From NCBI RefSeq assembly GCF_011742875.1, contig NZ_JAAQTL010000001.1:310001-374000 (forward strand): 64,000 bases of DNA, given 5' to 3'. Position 1 is the first letter of the stretch, and each line of letters starts with the position of its first letter. The notes under the pieces are model-generated. The model did not search any database. It was not told the DNA's origin and saw only the letters and a program-made list of their open reading frames with translations. The DNA is from Luteibacter yeojuensis (GTDB taxonomy: Bacteria > Pseudomonadota > Gammaproteobacteria > Xanthomonadales > Rhodanobacteraceae). The position numbers and the translations under genes were made by a program. Shown in pieces: positions 26,384 through 35,810 of the stretch.

Positions 26384-26460
26384 GTAGGAGCCGCTATGGC
26401 GGCGAGCGGAGCTTGCGGCGGATTGGCAAGATTTTCCTCGCCGCTATAGCGGCTCCTACA
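26384..26460. repeat. Inverted pair of REP elements
   Basis: GTAGGAGCCGCTATGGCGGC plus GAG, 30 bases, then CTCGCCGCTATAGCGGCTCC plus TACA, the same long hairpin as at 16309. It separates the convergent SulP and nth genes. Confidence 0.85.
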
Positions 26461-26542
26461 GAAGAGGGGGACCGAAAGAAACCTTGTGGGGCCGGCATGG
26501 CCGATCCCCGCACGGTGGCGTTGACCGGGCCGGTTTCCCGGC

Positions 26543-27181
26543 TCAGTCCGGCTTCGTCTTGTGCTTGTACGCGCAGAGGTCGACGATCGCGCAGGCGGGG
26601 CAATCCGGCTTGCGCGCCTTGCAGACGTAGCGTCCGTGCAGGATCAGCCAGTGGTGCGCGTCCTGGATGAATTCCTTCGGGATCGCTTTCTCAAGCTTGT
26701 CCTCGACCTTGCGCACGTCCGGTCCCGGTGCCAGACCAGTGCGGTTCGCCACGCGGAAGATGTGCGTGTCCACGGCGATGGTGGGTTGACCGAAGGCGGT
26801 GTTGAGCACGACGTTCGCCGTCTTCCGGCCCACGCCGGGCAATTCCTCGAGCGCCTCGCGCGAGGTCGGCACCTCGCCCGCATGGCGGTCCACGAGGATC
26901 CGGCTCATGGCGATCAGGTTCTTCGCCTTGTTGTTGTAGAGGCCGATGGTGCTGATGTAACCCTTCAGCTTTTCCAGTCCCAGGTCGAGGATCTTCTGCG
27001 GCGTGTTCGCCACGGGGAAGAGCTTGCGCGTGGCCTTGTTCACGCCCACGTCGGTGGCCTGCGCCGAGAGCGCCACGGCGGTCAGCAGTTCGAAAGGCGT
27101 GGTGTATTCGAGTTCGGTCTTCGGATGCGGGTTCAGTTCGCGCAGGCGGCTGAACATCTCGACCACGTCGGCCTTTTTCAC
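26543..27181 (-). CDS. nth: Endonuclease III
   Basis: DNA glycosylase/AP lyase (212 aa) for oxidised pyrimidines in base excision repair. The GTG at 27181 ([20 protein letters not shown]) gives the usual length and overlaps the stop of the upstream rnfB-like gene (GTGA). The helix-hairpin-helix [13 protein letters not shown] holds the catalytic lysine, AVDTHIFR the catalytic Asp, and [17 protein letters not shown] the C-x6-C-x2-C-x5-C [4Fe-4S] site. Confidence 0.97.
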   Translation of the reverse strand: MKKADVVEMFSRLRELNPHPKTELEYTTPFELLTAVALSAQATDVGVNKATRKLFPVANTPQKILDLGLEKLKGYISTIGLYNNKAKNLIAMSRILVDRHAGEVPTSREALEELPGVGRKTANVVLNTAFGQPTIAVDTHIFRVANRTGLAPGPDVRKVEDKLEKAIPKEFIQDAHHWLILHGRYVCKARKPDCPACAIVDLCAYKHKTKPD

Positions 27182-27786
27182 GGGTTGTCCTTTTTCCTGG
27201 CTTTCGCGCGGGCGAGTGCCTCGAGCACGGCGTTCTTCGCCGCGGGTGCCGCCACGTCCACCTTGCTGGCGGCGAGCTGGCGGTCGCGCGCGTCGCGCTC
27301 TCGGGCCAGTCGTCGCTCGCGCCGCTGGAAGCGCCGGCGTGCCGCGTCGGCATGCACGCGGTCGTCCGCCTGTGCCTGCGGCATGGGATCGAGGACGATG
27401 CAGTCCACGGGGCACGCGGGTACGCAGAGCTCGCAACCGGTGCACAGGTCGGCCACGACCGTGTGCATCTGTTTCGACGAACCGACGATGGCGTCGACCG
27501 GGCACACCTGGATGCACTTCGTGCAGCCGATGCAGTCCGCCTCCACGATGCGGGCCAGCGTGCGCGGCTTCTCGATGCCGCGCGACGCATCCAGCGGCAG
27601 CACGGGACGGTCGAGCAGGGCGGCCAGCCGTGCGATGCCGGCGGCACCGCCGGGCGGGCAGCGGTCGATCGCGGCCTCGCCGGCGGCGATGGCTTCAGCG
27701 TAGGGACGGCAGCCGTGGAAACCGCATTGCTCGCACTGCGTCTGCGGCAGCAGGTCGTCGATGCGGTCGGCGAGCGTGGGCGTCAT
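27178..27786 (-). CDS. RnfB-like ferredoxin-type electron carrier
   Basis: 202-residue Fe-S protein related to RnfB/RsxB. It has the N-terminal Fe-S (Rnf) domain with C18, C21, C26 and C43 ([13 protein letters not shown] ... DRCPPGG), then two [4Fe-4S] motifs [16 protein letters not shown] and [16 protein letters not shown], and a basic Ala/Arg-rich tail ([20 protein letters not shown]). It lacks the N-terminal membrane anchor of classical RnfB, and no other rnf genes are nearby. Translationally coupled to nth (GTGA), so it may serve the Fe-S cluster or redox state of endonuclease III or of unrelated enzymes; this is inference. Confidence 0.92.
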   Translation of the reverse strand: MTPTLADRIDDLLPQTQCEQCGFHGCRPYAEAIAAGEAAIDRCPPGGAAGIARLAALLDRPVLPLDASRGIEKPRTLARIVEADCIGCTKCIQVCPVDAIVGSSKQMHTVVADLCTGCELCVPACPVDCIVLDPMPQAQADDRVHADAARRRFQRRERRLARERDARDRQLAASKVDVAAPAAKNAVLEALARAKARKKDNP

Positions 27787-27810
27787 GGCTGGCGCGGCCG
27801 GATGGCCGGA

Positions 27811-29919
27811 TCAGCGCACGGTGGCGCCCGGCGCCGCGCCCTGGTCGGCGTCGAGCAGGAAGAGGTCCGCGCCGCCGTCGCCGGCCGAGAGGATCATCCC
27901 CTCGGAAAGGCCGAAGCGCATCTTGCGCGGCGCGAGGTTGGCGATGAAGACGACGTTGCGGCCGACGAGTTTCTCCGGCTCGCCGTAGGCGGCGCGGATG
28001 CCCGAGAAGATCTGGCGCTTGCCGAGCGGACCGGCATCGAGTTCGAAGCGCAGGAGCTTGTCCGAGCCGTCCACGAATTCGCAGGCCTCGACCTTGCCGA
28101 TGCGCAGGTCGAGCTTGGCGAAGTCGTCGATGGAAATGGTGGCGGTTTCAGTGGTGGCGTCGGTCATGGCTTTCGGAGCTTCTTTGGCTTTCTTTGCGGG
28201 TTTGGCTTCCGCGGCGACGGCCTTGGCCTGTTCCGCGGGGGAGAGGGATTCCTTCGACGATTCGACCATGGCTTCGATCTTCTTCGGATCGAGGCGGCCG
28301 AAGAGCGGCGAGAATCCGTTGACGCTGTGGCCGAAGAGTTCGCGGCGGGCATCGGCGAAATGCTCCACCGGCGCACCGAGGAAATCCTCGGCCATCGCCA
28401 CCGTCTTCGGCAGGATCGGCTTGATCAGGCTGGCAAGCAGGCGGAAGACGTGGATCGCCAGCGTACAGATCTGTTGCAGTTCGTCGCGGCGGCTCTCGTC
28501 CTTCGCCAGCTTCCACGGTGCCACCGCGGCGATGTAGCCATTGGCATCGTCGGCGAGCGCGACGAAGCGGCGGCACACTTCGGCCAGGTCGCCGCTGTCG
28601 TAAAGGGCGACGGTCTCGTCGTAGGCCCGGAGGAAATTCGGCCACCAGGCCGACATGGGCTCCTCGAAGCGGTCGGCCAGCTTTCCGTCGAAGTGCGAAT
28701 GCAGGAAACCCGCCGTGCGGCTGGCGATGTTCACCCATTTGCCGACGAGGTGCGAGTTCACCCGCTCCTCGAACGACTTCAGGTCGAGGTCCACGTCCAC
28801 CGGATTCTCGGTAAGCATGGTGGCGAAGTAGTAACGCAGCGCTTCAGGGTCCAGGCCGCTGTCCAGGTAGGTGCGCGCCTGGATGAAGGTGCCGCGCGAC
28901 TTGGACATCTTCGCGCCGTTGACCGTCAGGTACCCGTTCACGTGCAGCGCGGTGGGCGTGCGCATCCCCGCCCCATGCAGCATCGCGGGCCAGAACAGGC
29001 CGTGGAAGTTGATGATGTCCTTGCCGATGAAATGGTGCATCTCGGCCGTGCTGTCGGGGCCGAGGAAGTCGTCGAAGCGCAGGTCGGTGCGCTCGCACAG
29101 GGCCTTGAACGAGGCAAGGTAACCCACGGGCGCGTCGAGCCACACGTAGAAGAACTTGCCCGGCGCGTCCGGAATCGGAAAACCGAAGTAGGGCGCGTCG
29201 CGGGAGATGTCCCAGTCGCGCAGGCCCCCATCCAGCCATTCGGCCAGTTTCGCGGCGACGCCCGCGTTGGCGACCGGCTTGCCGCCGGTGAACCTGCCGC
29301 CGAACCAGTCGCGGAGCAGGGTCTCGAACTTGCCCAGTTCGAAGAAGTAGTGCTCGGAATCGCGCAGGATCGGCGTGGCGCCCGACATGACCGAATAGGG
29401 ATTCAGCAGCTCCGTCGGCGCGTAGGTGGCGCCACAGTTCTCGCAGTTGTCGCCGTACTGGTCCGGCGTGCCGCAGACGGGGCAGGTGCCCTTGATGTAG
29501 CGGTCGGGCAGGAACATGTCGCGCTCGGGATCGTACAGCTGCTGGATGTCGCGGCGGGCGATGTAGCCGCCGTCGCGCAGCCGCGTGTAGATCGCGGTCG
29601 CGAGTTCCCGGTTCTCCGGCGAGTGCGTGGTGTGGTACTGGTCGTAGCTGAAATGGAAGTCCGTGAAGTCGGCCTCGTGGCCGGCCCGGATGGCCGCGAT
29701 GTAATCCTCGGGCGACTTCCCCGCCTTTTCGGCGGCGAGCATGATCGGCGTGCCGTGCGCGTCCTCGCCGGCTACGTACCATACCTCGTTGCCCTGCATT
29801 CGCTGCGCCCTCGCCCAGATGTCGGCCTGGATGTAGCCGAGCATGTGGCCCAGGTGCAGCGGGCCGTTGGCATAGGGGAGGGCGTTGGTGACGAGGATGC
29901 GGCGGGCCATGATTCGCAC
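27811..29919 (-). CDS. metG: Methionyl-tRNA synthetase
   Basis: Class I synthetase that charges tRNA-Met, about 700 residues. HIGH-type motif PYANGPLHLGH, zinc knuckle CPVCGTPDQYGDNCENC, KMSKS loop AKMSKSRGTF, anticodon-binding helical domain, then a linker rich in Lys/Ala and a C-terminal tRNA-binding OB fold (IDDFAKLDLRIGKVEACEFV to the end). The start may be ATG 29919 or 29910 (MARRILVTNALPYANG); neither has a strong ribosome site. The nearby gene order nth, rnfB-like, metG, with apbC divergent, is typical of xanthomonads. Confidence 0.98.
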   Translation of the reverse strand: MRIMARRILVTNALPYANGPLHLGHMLGYIQADIWARAQRMQGNEVWYVAGEDAHGTPIMLAAEKAGKSPEDYIAAIRAGHEADFTDFHFSYDQYHTTHSPENRELATAIYTRLRDGGYIARRDIQQLYDPERDMFLPDRYIKGTCPVCGTPDQYGDNCENCGATYAPTELLNPYSVMSGATPILRDSEHYFFELGKFETLLRDWFGGRFTGGKPVANAGVAAKLAEWLDGGLRDWDISRDAPYFGFPIPDAPGKFFYVWLDAPVGYLASFKALCERTDLRFDDFLGPDSTAEMHHFIGKDIINFHGLFWPAMLHGAGMRTPTALHVNGYLTVNGAKMSKSRGTFIQARTYLDSGLDPEALRYYFATMLTENPVDVDLDLKSFEERVNSHLVGKWVNIASRTAGFLHSHFDGKLADRFEEPMSAWWPNFLRAYDETVALYDSGDLAEVCRRFVALADDANGYIAAVAPWKLAKDESRRDELQQICTLAIHVFRLLASLIKPILPKTVAMAEDFLGAPVEHFADARRELFGHSVNGFSPLFGRLDPKKIEAMVESSKESLSPAEQAKAVAAEAKPAKKAKEAPKAMTDATTETATISIDDFAKLDLRIGKVEACEFVDGSDKLLRFELDAGPLGKRQIFSGIRAAYGEPEKLVGRNVVFIANLAPRKMRFGLSEGMILSAGDGGADLFLLDADQGAAPGATVR

Positions 29920-29979
29920 GGTCGGCTGTGGGACCGGGGATTATGGCATGTGACCCCGCCGCGTCATCGCTTCGTCGGC

Positions 29980-30007
29980 TTCTCGCCGCTATAGCGGCTC
30001 CCACAGG
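29980..30007. repeat. Single REP element
   Basis: TCTCGCCGCTATAGCGGCTC followed by CCACAG, the palindromic core of the same REP family, between metG and the DUF2147 gene. Confidence 0.75.
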
Positions 30008-30454
30008 CTATTCCTGACGAATCCATTCCTGGCTGCGGCCGATGAGGGAGAAACCGATGTAGCCGTGCACGTCGAGCTTGCTGCCGCCGTCCATCAGCTT
30101 CAGCGTGACTTTGTAGATCTTGCCCTTGGCCGGGTCGAGGATCTGGCCGCCGGACCACTCGTCGCCGTCCTTCTTCAGGCCCCACATGATGGTCATGCCT
30201 TCGATAGGCTTGTTCTTGCGCTCGCCGTCGCATTTGGCGCAGACCGGGTGCGGACCGTGCTCCGACTTCAGCACCTGCACCACCTTGCCTTCGAGCAATC
30301 CGCCGTTTTCGCTGATTTCCACGATGGACTTCACTTCGTGGGTCTTGTCGTCGATCGTCTTCCACTTGCCCACAGGGGTGTCGTTGGCGGCCAGGACGGG
30401 AAGGGCGCTCGCGGCCAGGGCGAGGGCAAGGGTCGTGCGGATCAAGGATTTCAT
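30008..30454 (-). CDS. DUF2147 domain-containing exported protein
   Basis: Signal peptide MKSLIRTTLALALAASALPV with cleavage near LAA|NDTP, then a DUF2147 domain: GKWKTIDDKTHEVKSIVEI, GLLEGKVVQVL, MWGLKKDGDEWSGGQILDP and KIYKVTLKLMDGGSKLDVHG. The start at 30454 is chosen over the upstream ATG because it begins the signal peptide. Mature size about 126 residues, periplasmic, two cysteines (CAKC). DUF2147 has no established biochemical role. Confidence 0.92.
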   Translation of the reverse strand: MKSLIRTTLALALAASALPVLAANDTPVGKWKTIDDKTHEVKSIVEISENGGLLEGKVVQVLKSEHGPHPVCAKCDGERKNKPIEGMTIMWGLKKDGDEWSGGQILDPAKGKIYKVTLKLMDGGSKLDVHGYIGFSLIGRSQEWIRQE

Positions 30455-30690
30455 AGGCTTCCGGGCTTCCCATACGGTCAGGTATGGCCGAGCCTGACGA
30501 GGGCCGTGGCGGCCGTCAAGCTGCATCGCGCCAGACGGAGAGGGCGGCTGCCGGAACGTACCCGGCGCGCCGCCTCTTTTGGGGCCGGGCCTGGCGGCTC
30601 GCGCGCCGCTGAGGGGGGCGAGGCGAAAAACTGTCGGCGCAGGGCGCAGTCCTACATAATGGGAAGTCTCAGAATTTCCCCATCCCCCTT

Positions 30691-31776
30691 ATGACCCAGG
30701 CCAGCGAAACCCTCGTCCGCGGCATCCTCGACCGCATCATCGACCCCCATTCGGGCCAGCCGCTGGGCGCGTCCGTGCGTGCCGTCGGCGTGGATGGCGA
30801 CCGGATCTCGGTCGATATCCTGCTCGGCTACCCGGCGGCCGGCTACGTCGAACTCGCCGCCGCCGAGGCGAAGGCGGCGCTCGAGGCCGATCCGGCGATC
30901 TCGGCCGCGGCCGTGTCGGTGGCCTGGCGCGTGCACGCCCACAAGGTGCAGGGCCAGCTCGCCCCGTTGCCGGGCGTGAAGAACATCGTCGCGGTCGCCT
31001 CGGGCAAGGGCGGGGTGGGCAAGTCCACGGTGTCGGTGAACCTGGCGCTGGCGCTGGCCGCCGAGGGCGCGACGGTCGGCATCCTCGACGCCGATATCTA
31101 CGGTCCGAGCCAGCCGCGTATGCTGGGCCTGGCCGGCAAGCCGGTCTCGCCGGACGGCAAGAGCATCGAGCCGATGCGCGCGCACGGTCTGCAGGCCATG
31201 TCGATCGGGGTCCTCATCGACGAGGACACGCCCATGATCTGGCGCGGCCCCATGGTCACCCAGGCCCTCATGCAGCTCCTGACCGACACGCGCTGGGAGG
31301 CGCTGGATTACCTCATCATCGACCTGCCGCCGGGCACGGGCGACATCCAGCTCACCTTGTCGCAGAAGGTACCCGTCTCCGGCGCGGTGATCGTCACCAC
31401 CCCCCAGGACATCGCCCTGCTCGACGCACGCAAGGCCCTGGGCATGTTCCGCAAGGTGGAGGTGCCGGTCCTGGGCGTGGTGGAGAACATGGCCACCCAC
31501 GTCTGCACCCAGTGCGGACACGAGGAACACATCTTCGGCCATGGCGGCGGCGCGCGAATGGCGGCCGAGGCCGGCATTCCCTACCTCGGCGACCTGCCGC
31601 TGGACATCCGCATCCGCGAACAGGCGGACGAAGGAAGGCCCACGGTGGCCGCCATGCCGGACTCGGACCTGGCCATGCGCTATCGGGCCATCGCCCGCGC
31701 CACGGCCGCCAGGCTTTCCCTGCAGGCGCGCAATAAGGCCATCGGCTTTCCCAAGATCGTCATCCAGAACACCTGA
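30691..31776 (+). CDS. apbC: Iron-sulfur cluster carrier protein ApbC/Mrp
   Basis: P-loop ATPase (361 aa) that transfers Fe-S clusters to apoproteins. N-terminal MIP18/DUF59-like domain (residues ~5-90), deviant Walker [11 protein letters not shown] (104-113), switch region [27 protein letters not shown], and the paired cysteines [12 protein letters not shown] used for cluster binding. Divergent from the DUF2147 gene; a TACATAAT stretch (30653-30660) could be its -10. dcd follows after 67 bases on the same strand, a common xanthomonad pairing. Confidence 0.96.
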   Translation: MTQASETLVRGILDRIIDPHSGQPLGASVRAVGVDGDRISVDILLGYPAAGYVELAAAEAKAALEADPAISAAAVSVAWRVHAHKVQGQLAPLPGVKNIVAVASGKGGVGKSTVSVNLALALAAEGATVGILDADIYGPSQPRMLGLAGKPVSPDGKSIEPMRAHGLQAMSIGVLIDEDTPMIWRGPMVTQALMQLLTDTRWEALDYLIIDLPPGTGDIQLTLSQKVPVSGAVIVTTPQDIALLDARKALGMFRKVEVPVLGVVENMATHVCTQCGHEEHIFGHGGGARMAAEAGIPYLGDLPLDIRIREQADEGRPTVAAMPDSDLAMRYRAIARATAARLSLQARNKAIGFPKIVIQNT

Positions 31777-31843
31777 GCGGGCTCCGGTAGCGCGTTCGGC
31801 GACGTTCCTATACCTTTCCGGCTCCAGCGAGGGAGAGACAGCA

Positions 31844-32410
31844 TTGAGCATCAAGTCCGACAAGTGGATCCGCCGCATGGCCGCGGAGCACGGCATGATC
31901 GAGCCGTTCGCTCCAGGCCAGGTCAAGGAGCGGGACGGCCACCGTCTGGTTTCCTACGGCACGTCCAGCTACGGCTACGACGTCCGTTGCGCGGATGAGT
32001 TCAAGGTCTTCACGAACATCAATTCCACGATCGTCGATCCCAAGGCGTTCGACGAGCGCAGCTTCGTCGACATCAAGTCCGACGTCTGCATCATTCCGCC
32101 GAATTCCTTCGCCCTCGCACGCACCGTCGAGTACTTCCGCATTCCGCGCAAGGTACTCACGATCTGCCTGGGCAAGAGCACCTACGCGCGCTGCGGCATC
32201 ATCGTGAACGTGACGCCGCTCGAACCGGAGTGGGAGGGGCACGTCACCCTGGAGTTCTCCAACACCACGCCGTTGCCCGCGAAAATCTACGCCAACGAGG
32301 GCGTGGCGCAGATGCTGTTCCTCGAGTCCGACGAGGAATGCGAAGTGTCGTACGCCGACCGCGGCGGCAAGTACCAGGGCCAGCGCGGCGTCACCTTGCC
32401 GAGTACCTGA
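31844..32410 (+). CDS. dcd: dCTP deaminase
   Basis: Deaminates dCTP to dUTP for dTMP synthesis. The TTG at 31844, with GAGGGAGAG 8-15 bases upstream, gives [20 protein letters not shown] and 188 residues, the normal length; longer upstream frames run through apbC and are rejected. Conserved blocks: [53 protein letters not shown] and [10 protein letters not shown] (nucleotide binding). Homotrimeric enzyme by family. Confidence 0.97.
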   Translation: MSIKSDKWIRRMAAEHGMIEPFAPGQVKERDGHRLVSYGTSSYGYDVRCADEFKVFTNINSTIVDPKAFDERSFVDIKSDVCIIPPNSFALARTVEYFRIPRKVLTICLGKSTYARCGIIVNVTPLEPEWEGHVTLEFSNTTPLPAKIYANEGVAQMLFLESDEECEVSYADRGGKYQGQRGVTLPST

Positions 32411-32424
32411 ACACCCCCCTCATT

Positions 32425-32539
32425 GTGGGAGCCGCCATAGCGGCGAGAAGCCCACAGAGCGATGAAGCGGCGAGGTTCGCTCCTCGTGCGCCGAAGCGGC
32501 GAGGCCAGTTTCCCTCGCCGCTATAGCGGCTCCTACAGG
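32425..32539. repeat. REP cluster (three arms)
   Basis: GTGGGAGCCGCCATAGCGGC plus GAG at the left, a degenerate GAAGCGGCGAGG pair in the middle, and CTCGCCGCTATAGCGGCTCC plus TACAG at the right, filling the space between dcd and the lipoprotein gene. Confidence 0.8.
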
Positions 32540-32634
32540 GCCGCCGGCTGGCCCCGCTCACCGGTTTGTCGCCATACACCCCTTGCGCGGTAGACTTGCC
32601 TCTTCACGCCACACCCGATCCACGGAGACACCGC

Positions 32635-33126
32635 ATGATCCGAGTTCCCACCCTGATGGCCCGCGGCGCCGCGGCGATCTTCCTCGCCAGCATGCTGGTC
32701 TTGGCCGGTTGCCATCGTGGCGCCTCGAAGTCCGACCACGTCACGGCGGAGCAGGGCCAGTTCGACTACACCATCAAGGCGTACAAGAGCGGCCAGTTCC
32801 TCGTCGACGGCGCCGTGCTCTCCGCCGCCGATACCGGTAGCCACTTCGCCTACCTGAAGGACCAGGGCAAGCTGCCGAAGACGGTGCTGGTGCTGCCCAG
32901 CGACGAGTCCAAGATCCGCGACAACCACCTGGGCTTCCTGGCTCGCATGCAGCTGGACTACGGCTTTGCCGTCTACTACGACAAGAAGGGCGAACTGGTT
33001 CGCCTGAACGCCGTGGAAGAAAAGGCCCGTCAGCTCGAAGACACCCCGCACAAGGCGGCACTGCCGGATCGCATGCAGGGCAAGGAAGCGTCCAGCGGCG
33101 CCTACGACTCGCAGACGCAGCAGTAA
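32635..33126 (+). CDS. Putative lipoprotein (163 aa)
   Basis: Type II signal peptide MIRVPTLMARGAAAIFLASM then LVLAGC, a clear lipobox with the acylated Cys at residue 26. Position +2 is His, so sorting by the Asp rule would favour the outer membrane. The mature part (FDYTIKAYKSGQFLVDGAVL, FAYLKDQGKLPKTVLVLPSD) has no recognised domain; the C-terminus is Gln/Ser-rich. The start is set at the ATG beginning the signal peptide. Function unknown; single gene flanked by REP elements. Confidence 0.8.
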   Translation: MIRVPTLMARGAAAIFLASMLVLAGCHRGASKSDHVTAEQGQFDYTIKAYKSGQFLVDGAVLSAADTGSHFAYLKDQGKLPKTVLVLPSDESKIRDNHLGFLARMQLDYGFAVYYDKKGELVRLNAVEEKARQLEDTPHKAALPDRMQGKEASSGAYDSQTQQ

Positions 33127-33159
33127 ACCGAAACCGAAACCGATCGGCGGCTCCCTCGC

Positions 33160-33249
33160 CATGCGTGGGAGCCGCTTCAGTGGCGATGGATGCTTGCGGC
33201 AAGCGTGCCCGCTGTCGCGCGGGATCGCCGGCATAGCCGGCTCCCACAA
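33160..33249. repeat. REP element pair between convergent genes
   Basis: GTGGGAGCCGCTTCAGTGGC plus GATGG, then CGCGGGATCGCCGGCATAGC plus CGGCTCCCACAAG, a diverged version of the family like the one at 15700. Confidence 0.7.
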
Positions 33250-33264
33250 GACGAGGCAGCTCCC

Positions 33265-33678
33265 TCAGAGAGCTAGCAGACCCTTCAAGGCTTCCAGCAC
33301 TCGGGATGCTTCGCCCTCACCGTATGCCTCGGCCTGGCCATGCCCCCACACCGGCCCCGGCCACGCCGCATCGCCCTCCACGCGCGCGATCACATGCACG
33401 TGCAACTGGCGCACGATGTTTCCCAGTGCGCCGATGTTGAGCTTGTCGCACGGCGCGACGGACCGCAGCGCCGCACCCGCCAGATCTACCTCGCGCCATA
33501 GTGCCGCGCGATCGGCCTCGGCGAGATCCGCCACCTCCACCATGCCCGGTTGCCTCGGAACGAGCACCAGCCAGGGATAGCGGCGGTCCCGCATCAGCAG
33601 CACACGGCACACGGGCAGGTCGCCGACGGCAACGGTGTCGGCGGCCAGTCGCGCATCCAGCGCGAACGCGTCGCTCAC
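33265..33678 (-). CDS. HIT family protein
   Basis: 137-residue histidine-triad protein. The nucleotide-binding core is ALGNIVRQLHVHVIARVEGD, with the H-x-H of the triad (LHVHVIAR); the N-terminal CRVLLMRDRRYPWLVLVPRQ strand pair also fits. Such proteins hydrolyse or transfer nucleotides, but substrate is unknown. Its start overlaps the stop of the dienelactone hydrolase gene by four bases, so the two are co-translated on the minus strand. Confidence 0.88.
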   Translation of the reverse strand: MSDAFALDARLAADTVAVGDLPVCRVLLMRDRRYPWLVLVPRQPGMVEVADLAEADRAALWREVDLAGAALRSVAPCDKLNIGALGNIVRQLHVHVIARVEGDAAWPGPVWGHGQAEAYGEGEASRVLEALKGLLAL

Positions 33679-34364
33679 TGGAGCTCCTGGGCGAAGAATG
33701 CCAGCGTGCGCTCCATGGCGAGCTTTGCACTGGGCTCGTCGTAGGTGGGCCCCACTTCGCGGTTGAAGCCGTGATCGGCCGGGTAGACCCAGGTATCCAT
33801 GTCGGGCTTAAGCTCGCGGTGCTTCTCCACCACCTCGGGCGGAATCGAGTGGTCGCGTTCGCCGAAGTGGAAGATGACGTTGGCCTTCGCCGGCTCGGTG
33901 AGGAACGGTGCGTTGCGGGCGCCGTAGTAGCTTGCCGAGGGCAGGCCGAGGCGCAGCGCCGCGAGCATGGCGACGGTGCCGCCCCAGCAGTAGCCCACGG
34001 TCCCGACCTTCACCTTGTAGCGGTCGGCGATGAGCGCCGCCGCGATCCCGACGTCCTGGGTGGGGCGTAGCAGGCCCAGCTCGGCGACCATCTTCAGGCC
34101 CTTCTGTACGCCGTCCTGGTCGTATCCCAGTTCCGCGCCCTTTTCAACGGGGTCGAAGAGGGACGGTGCGATGGCGACGTAGCCCTCCCGCGCAAAGCGG
34201 TCGGCCACGCCGCGGATATGGGCGTTGACGCCGAAGATCTCCTGGATGACCACGATCCCGCCCTTGGGCGTGCCTTCGGGCTCCGCCAGGTAGGCGTCCA
34301 TGCTCTCGTGCGGTCGGGAGGTATCGAGGATCAGGGTGTGGCCCATGGGTTGCATCTCCGTCAT
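33675..34364 (-). CDS. Dienelactone hydrolase family protein
   Basis: Alpha/beta hydrolase of 229 residues. Nucleophile elbow GYCWGG (C126), Asp in GERDHSIPPE, and His in YPADHGFNR form the Cys-Asp-His triad of dienelactone hydrolases; QEIFGVNAHIRGVADRFA is the typical N-terminal block. No signal peptide. No aromatic-degradation genes are near, so the physiological ester or lactone is unknown. Followed by a HIT protein with overlapping stop and start. Confidence 0.93.
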   Translation of the reverse strand: MTEMQPMGHTLILDTSRPHESMDAYLAEPEGTPKGGIVVIQEIFGVNAHIRGVADRFAREGYVAIAPSLFDPVEKGAELGYDQDGVQKGLKMVAELGLLRPTQDVGIAAALIADRYKVKVGTVGYCWGGTVAMLAALRLGLPSASYYGARNAPFLTEPAKANVIFHFGERDHSIPPEVVEKHRELKPDMDTWVYPADHGFNREVGPTYDEPSAKLAMERTLAFFAQELQ

Positions 34365-34447
34365 GTAGGGTGGGGGAGCGGATTGCCCATCTTAACCAGG
34401 CGCCCGTGCAGGGGGCTTGACCGGAAACCCCATTTGCCGCGAACGGC

Positions 34448-34453
34448 TATAAT
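34448..34453 (+). promoter_or_regulatory. Probable -10 box of rimO
   Basis: Perfect TATAAT, 31 bases before the rimO ATG. No -35 at good spacing is evident (a TTGACC at 34417 is 25 bases away), so this is only a candidate. Confidence 0.35.
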
Positions 34454-34483
34454 GCGCGGCTTCCTCCCCCCGGTACCCACGGC

Positions 34484-35806
34484 ATGTCCCAGGCCGCACA
34501 GACCCAGAAGATCGGCTTCGTCAGCCTTGGCTGCCCGAAGGCGCTCGTCGACTCCGAACGCATCCTCACCCAGCTCAAGGTCGAGGGCTACGAGATCGTG
34601 CCCACCTACGATGCCGCCGACGCCGTGGTGGTGAACACCTGCGGTTTCATCGACTCCGCGGTGCAGGAATCGCTGGACGCCATCGGCGAGGCGCTGCACG
34701 AGAACGGCAAGGTCATCGTCACCGGCTGCCTGGGCAAGCGCCAGGAACTGATCCGCGAGAGCTATCCCGACGTGCTGGCCATCACCGGGCCGCAGGACTA
34801 CGCGTCGGTGATGGAGGCGGTGCACCAGGCGTTGCCGCCCACCCGCAACAAATTCCTCGACCTGGTGCCCGACACGGGCGTGAAGCTCACGCCGAAGCAC
34901 TACGCGTACCTCAAGATTTCCGAGGGCTGCAACCACCGTTGCAGCTTCTGCATCATCCCGTCGATGCGTGGCGACCTTGTCAGCCGGCCGGTCGACCAGG
35001 TGCTGCTCGAGGCCGAGAAGCTCGTGAAGGGCGGGGTGAAGGAGCTGCTCGTCATCTCCCAAGATACGAGCGCCTACGGCGTGGACGTTCGTTATGCCGA
35101 GCGCGAATGGCGCGGTAAGTCCTACCGCACGCGCATGACCGAACTCTGCGCAGGCCTGTCCGAACTGGGTGTGTGGACGCGCCTGCACTATGTCTATCCC
35201 TACCCGCACGTGGACGAAGTGATGCCGTTGATGGCGGAGGGCAGGATCCTTCCCTACCTCGACATCCCGTTCCAGCACGCCAGTCCGCGCATCCTCAAGC
35301 TGATGAAGCGTCCCGGTAACGTCGACAAGACGCTGGAGCGCATCCATAACTGGCGCCGACAGGTACCGGATCTCACCATCCGCAGCACCTTCATCGTGGG
35401 CTTCCCCGGCGAAACCGACGCGGAGTTCCAGGAACTGCTCGACTTCCTTCGCGAGGCCGAACTGGATCGCGTCGGCGCGTTCGCTTACTCGCCGGTGGAC
35501 GGTGCGAAGGCCAACGAGCTGCCGGGACAGATCGACGAGGAACTGAAGGAAGACCGCCTCGAGCAGTTCATGGCGGTGCAGGCGGAGATCTCGGCGGCGA
35601 AACTGCAGCGGAAGATCGGCAAGACCATCAAGGTGCTGGTCGACGAGATCGATGCCGAAGGTGCCTGGGGCCGGTCCAGCGCGGATGCGCCCGAAATCGA
35701 CGGCGCCGTGCGCATCGACGACGGCCAGCTGCTTAAGCCGGGCCAGTTCGTCGACGTGATCGTGGAAGAGGCGGACGCGCACGACCTCTACGGCCGCCTG
35801 GCCTGA
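34484..35806 (+). CDS. rimO: Ribosomal protein uS12 methylthiotransferase RimO
   Basis: Radical-SAM enzyme (440 aa) that methylthiolates Asp89 of ribosomal protein S12. N-terminal UPF0004/MTTase domain with cysteines in [14 protein letters not shown] and [10 protein letters not shown], radical-[11 protein letters not shown] (C-x3-C-x2-C), and a C-terminal TRAM domain ([20 protein letters not shown]). The uS12-specific form is suggested by [10 protein letters not shown]. Directly followed, five bases later, by the DUF3025 gene on the same strand. Confidence 0.97.
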   Translation: MSQAAQTQKIGFVSLGCPKALVDSERILTQLKVEGYEIVPTYDAADAVVVNTCGFIDSAVQESLDAIGEALHENGKVIVTGCLGKRQELIRESYPDVLAITGPQDYASVMEAVHQALPPTRNKFLDLVPDTGVKLTPKHYAYLKISEGCNHRCSFCIIPSMRGDLVSRPVDQVLLEAEKLVKGGVKELLVISQDTSAYGVDVRYAEREWRGKSYRTRMTELCAGLSELGVWTRLHYVYPYPHVDEVMPLMAEGRILPYLDIPFQHASPRILKLMKRPGNVDKTLERIHNWRRQVPDLTIRSTFIVGFPGETDAEFQELLDFLREAELDRVGAFAYSPVDGAKANELPGQIDEELKEDRLEQFMAVQAEISAAKLQRKIGKTIKVLVDEIDAEGAWGRSSADAPEIDGAVRIDDGQLLKPGQFVDVIVEEADAHDLYGRLA

Positions 35807-35810
35807 GTCC

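Noticed and set aside
31541..31843. Earlier start for dcd
   Set aside because: Lies in apbC; the TTG at 31844 gives the family N-terminus and length.
34417..34453. Full sigma-70 promoter for rimO using TTGACC and TATAAT
   Set aside because: The spacing is 25 bases, far from 17.
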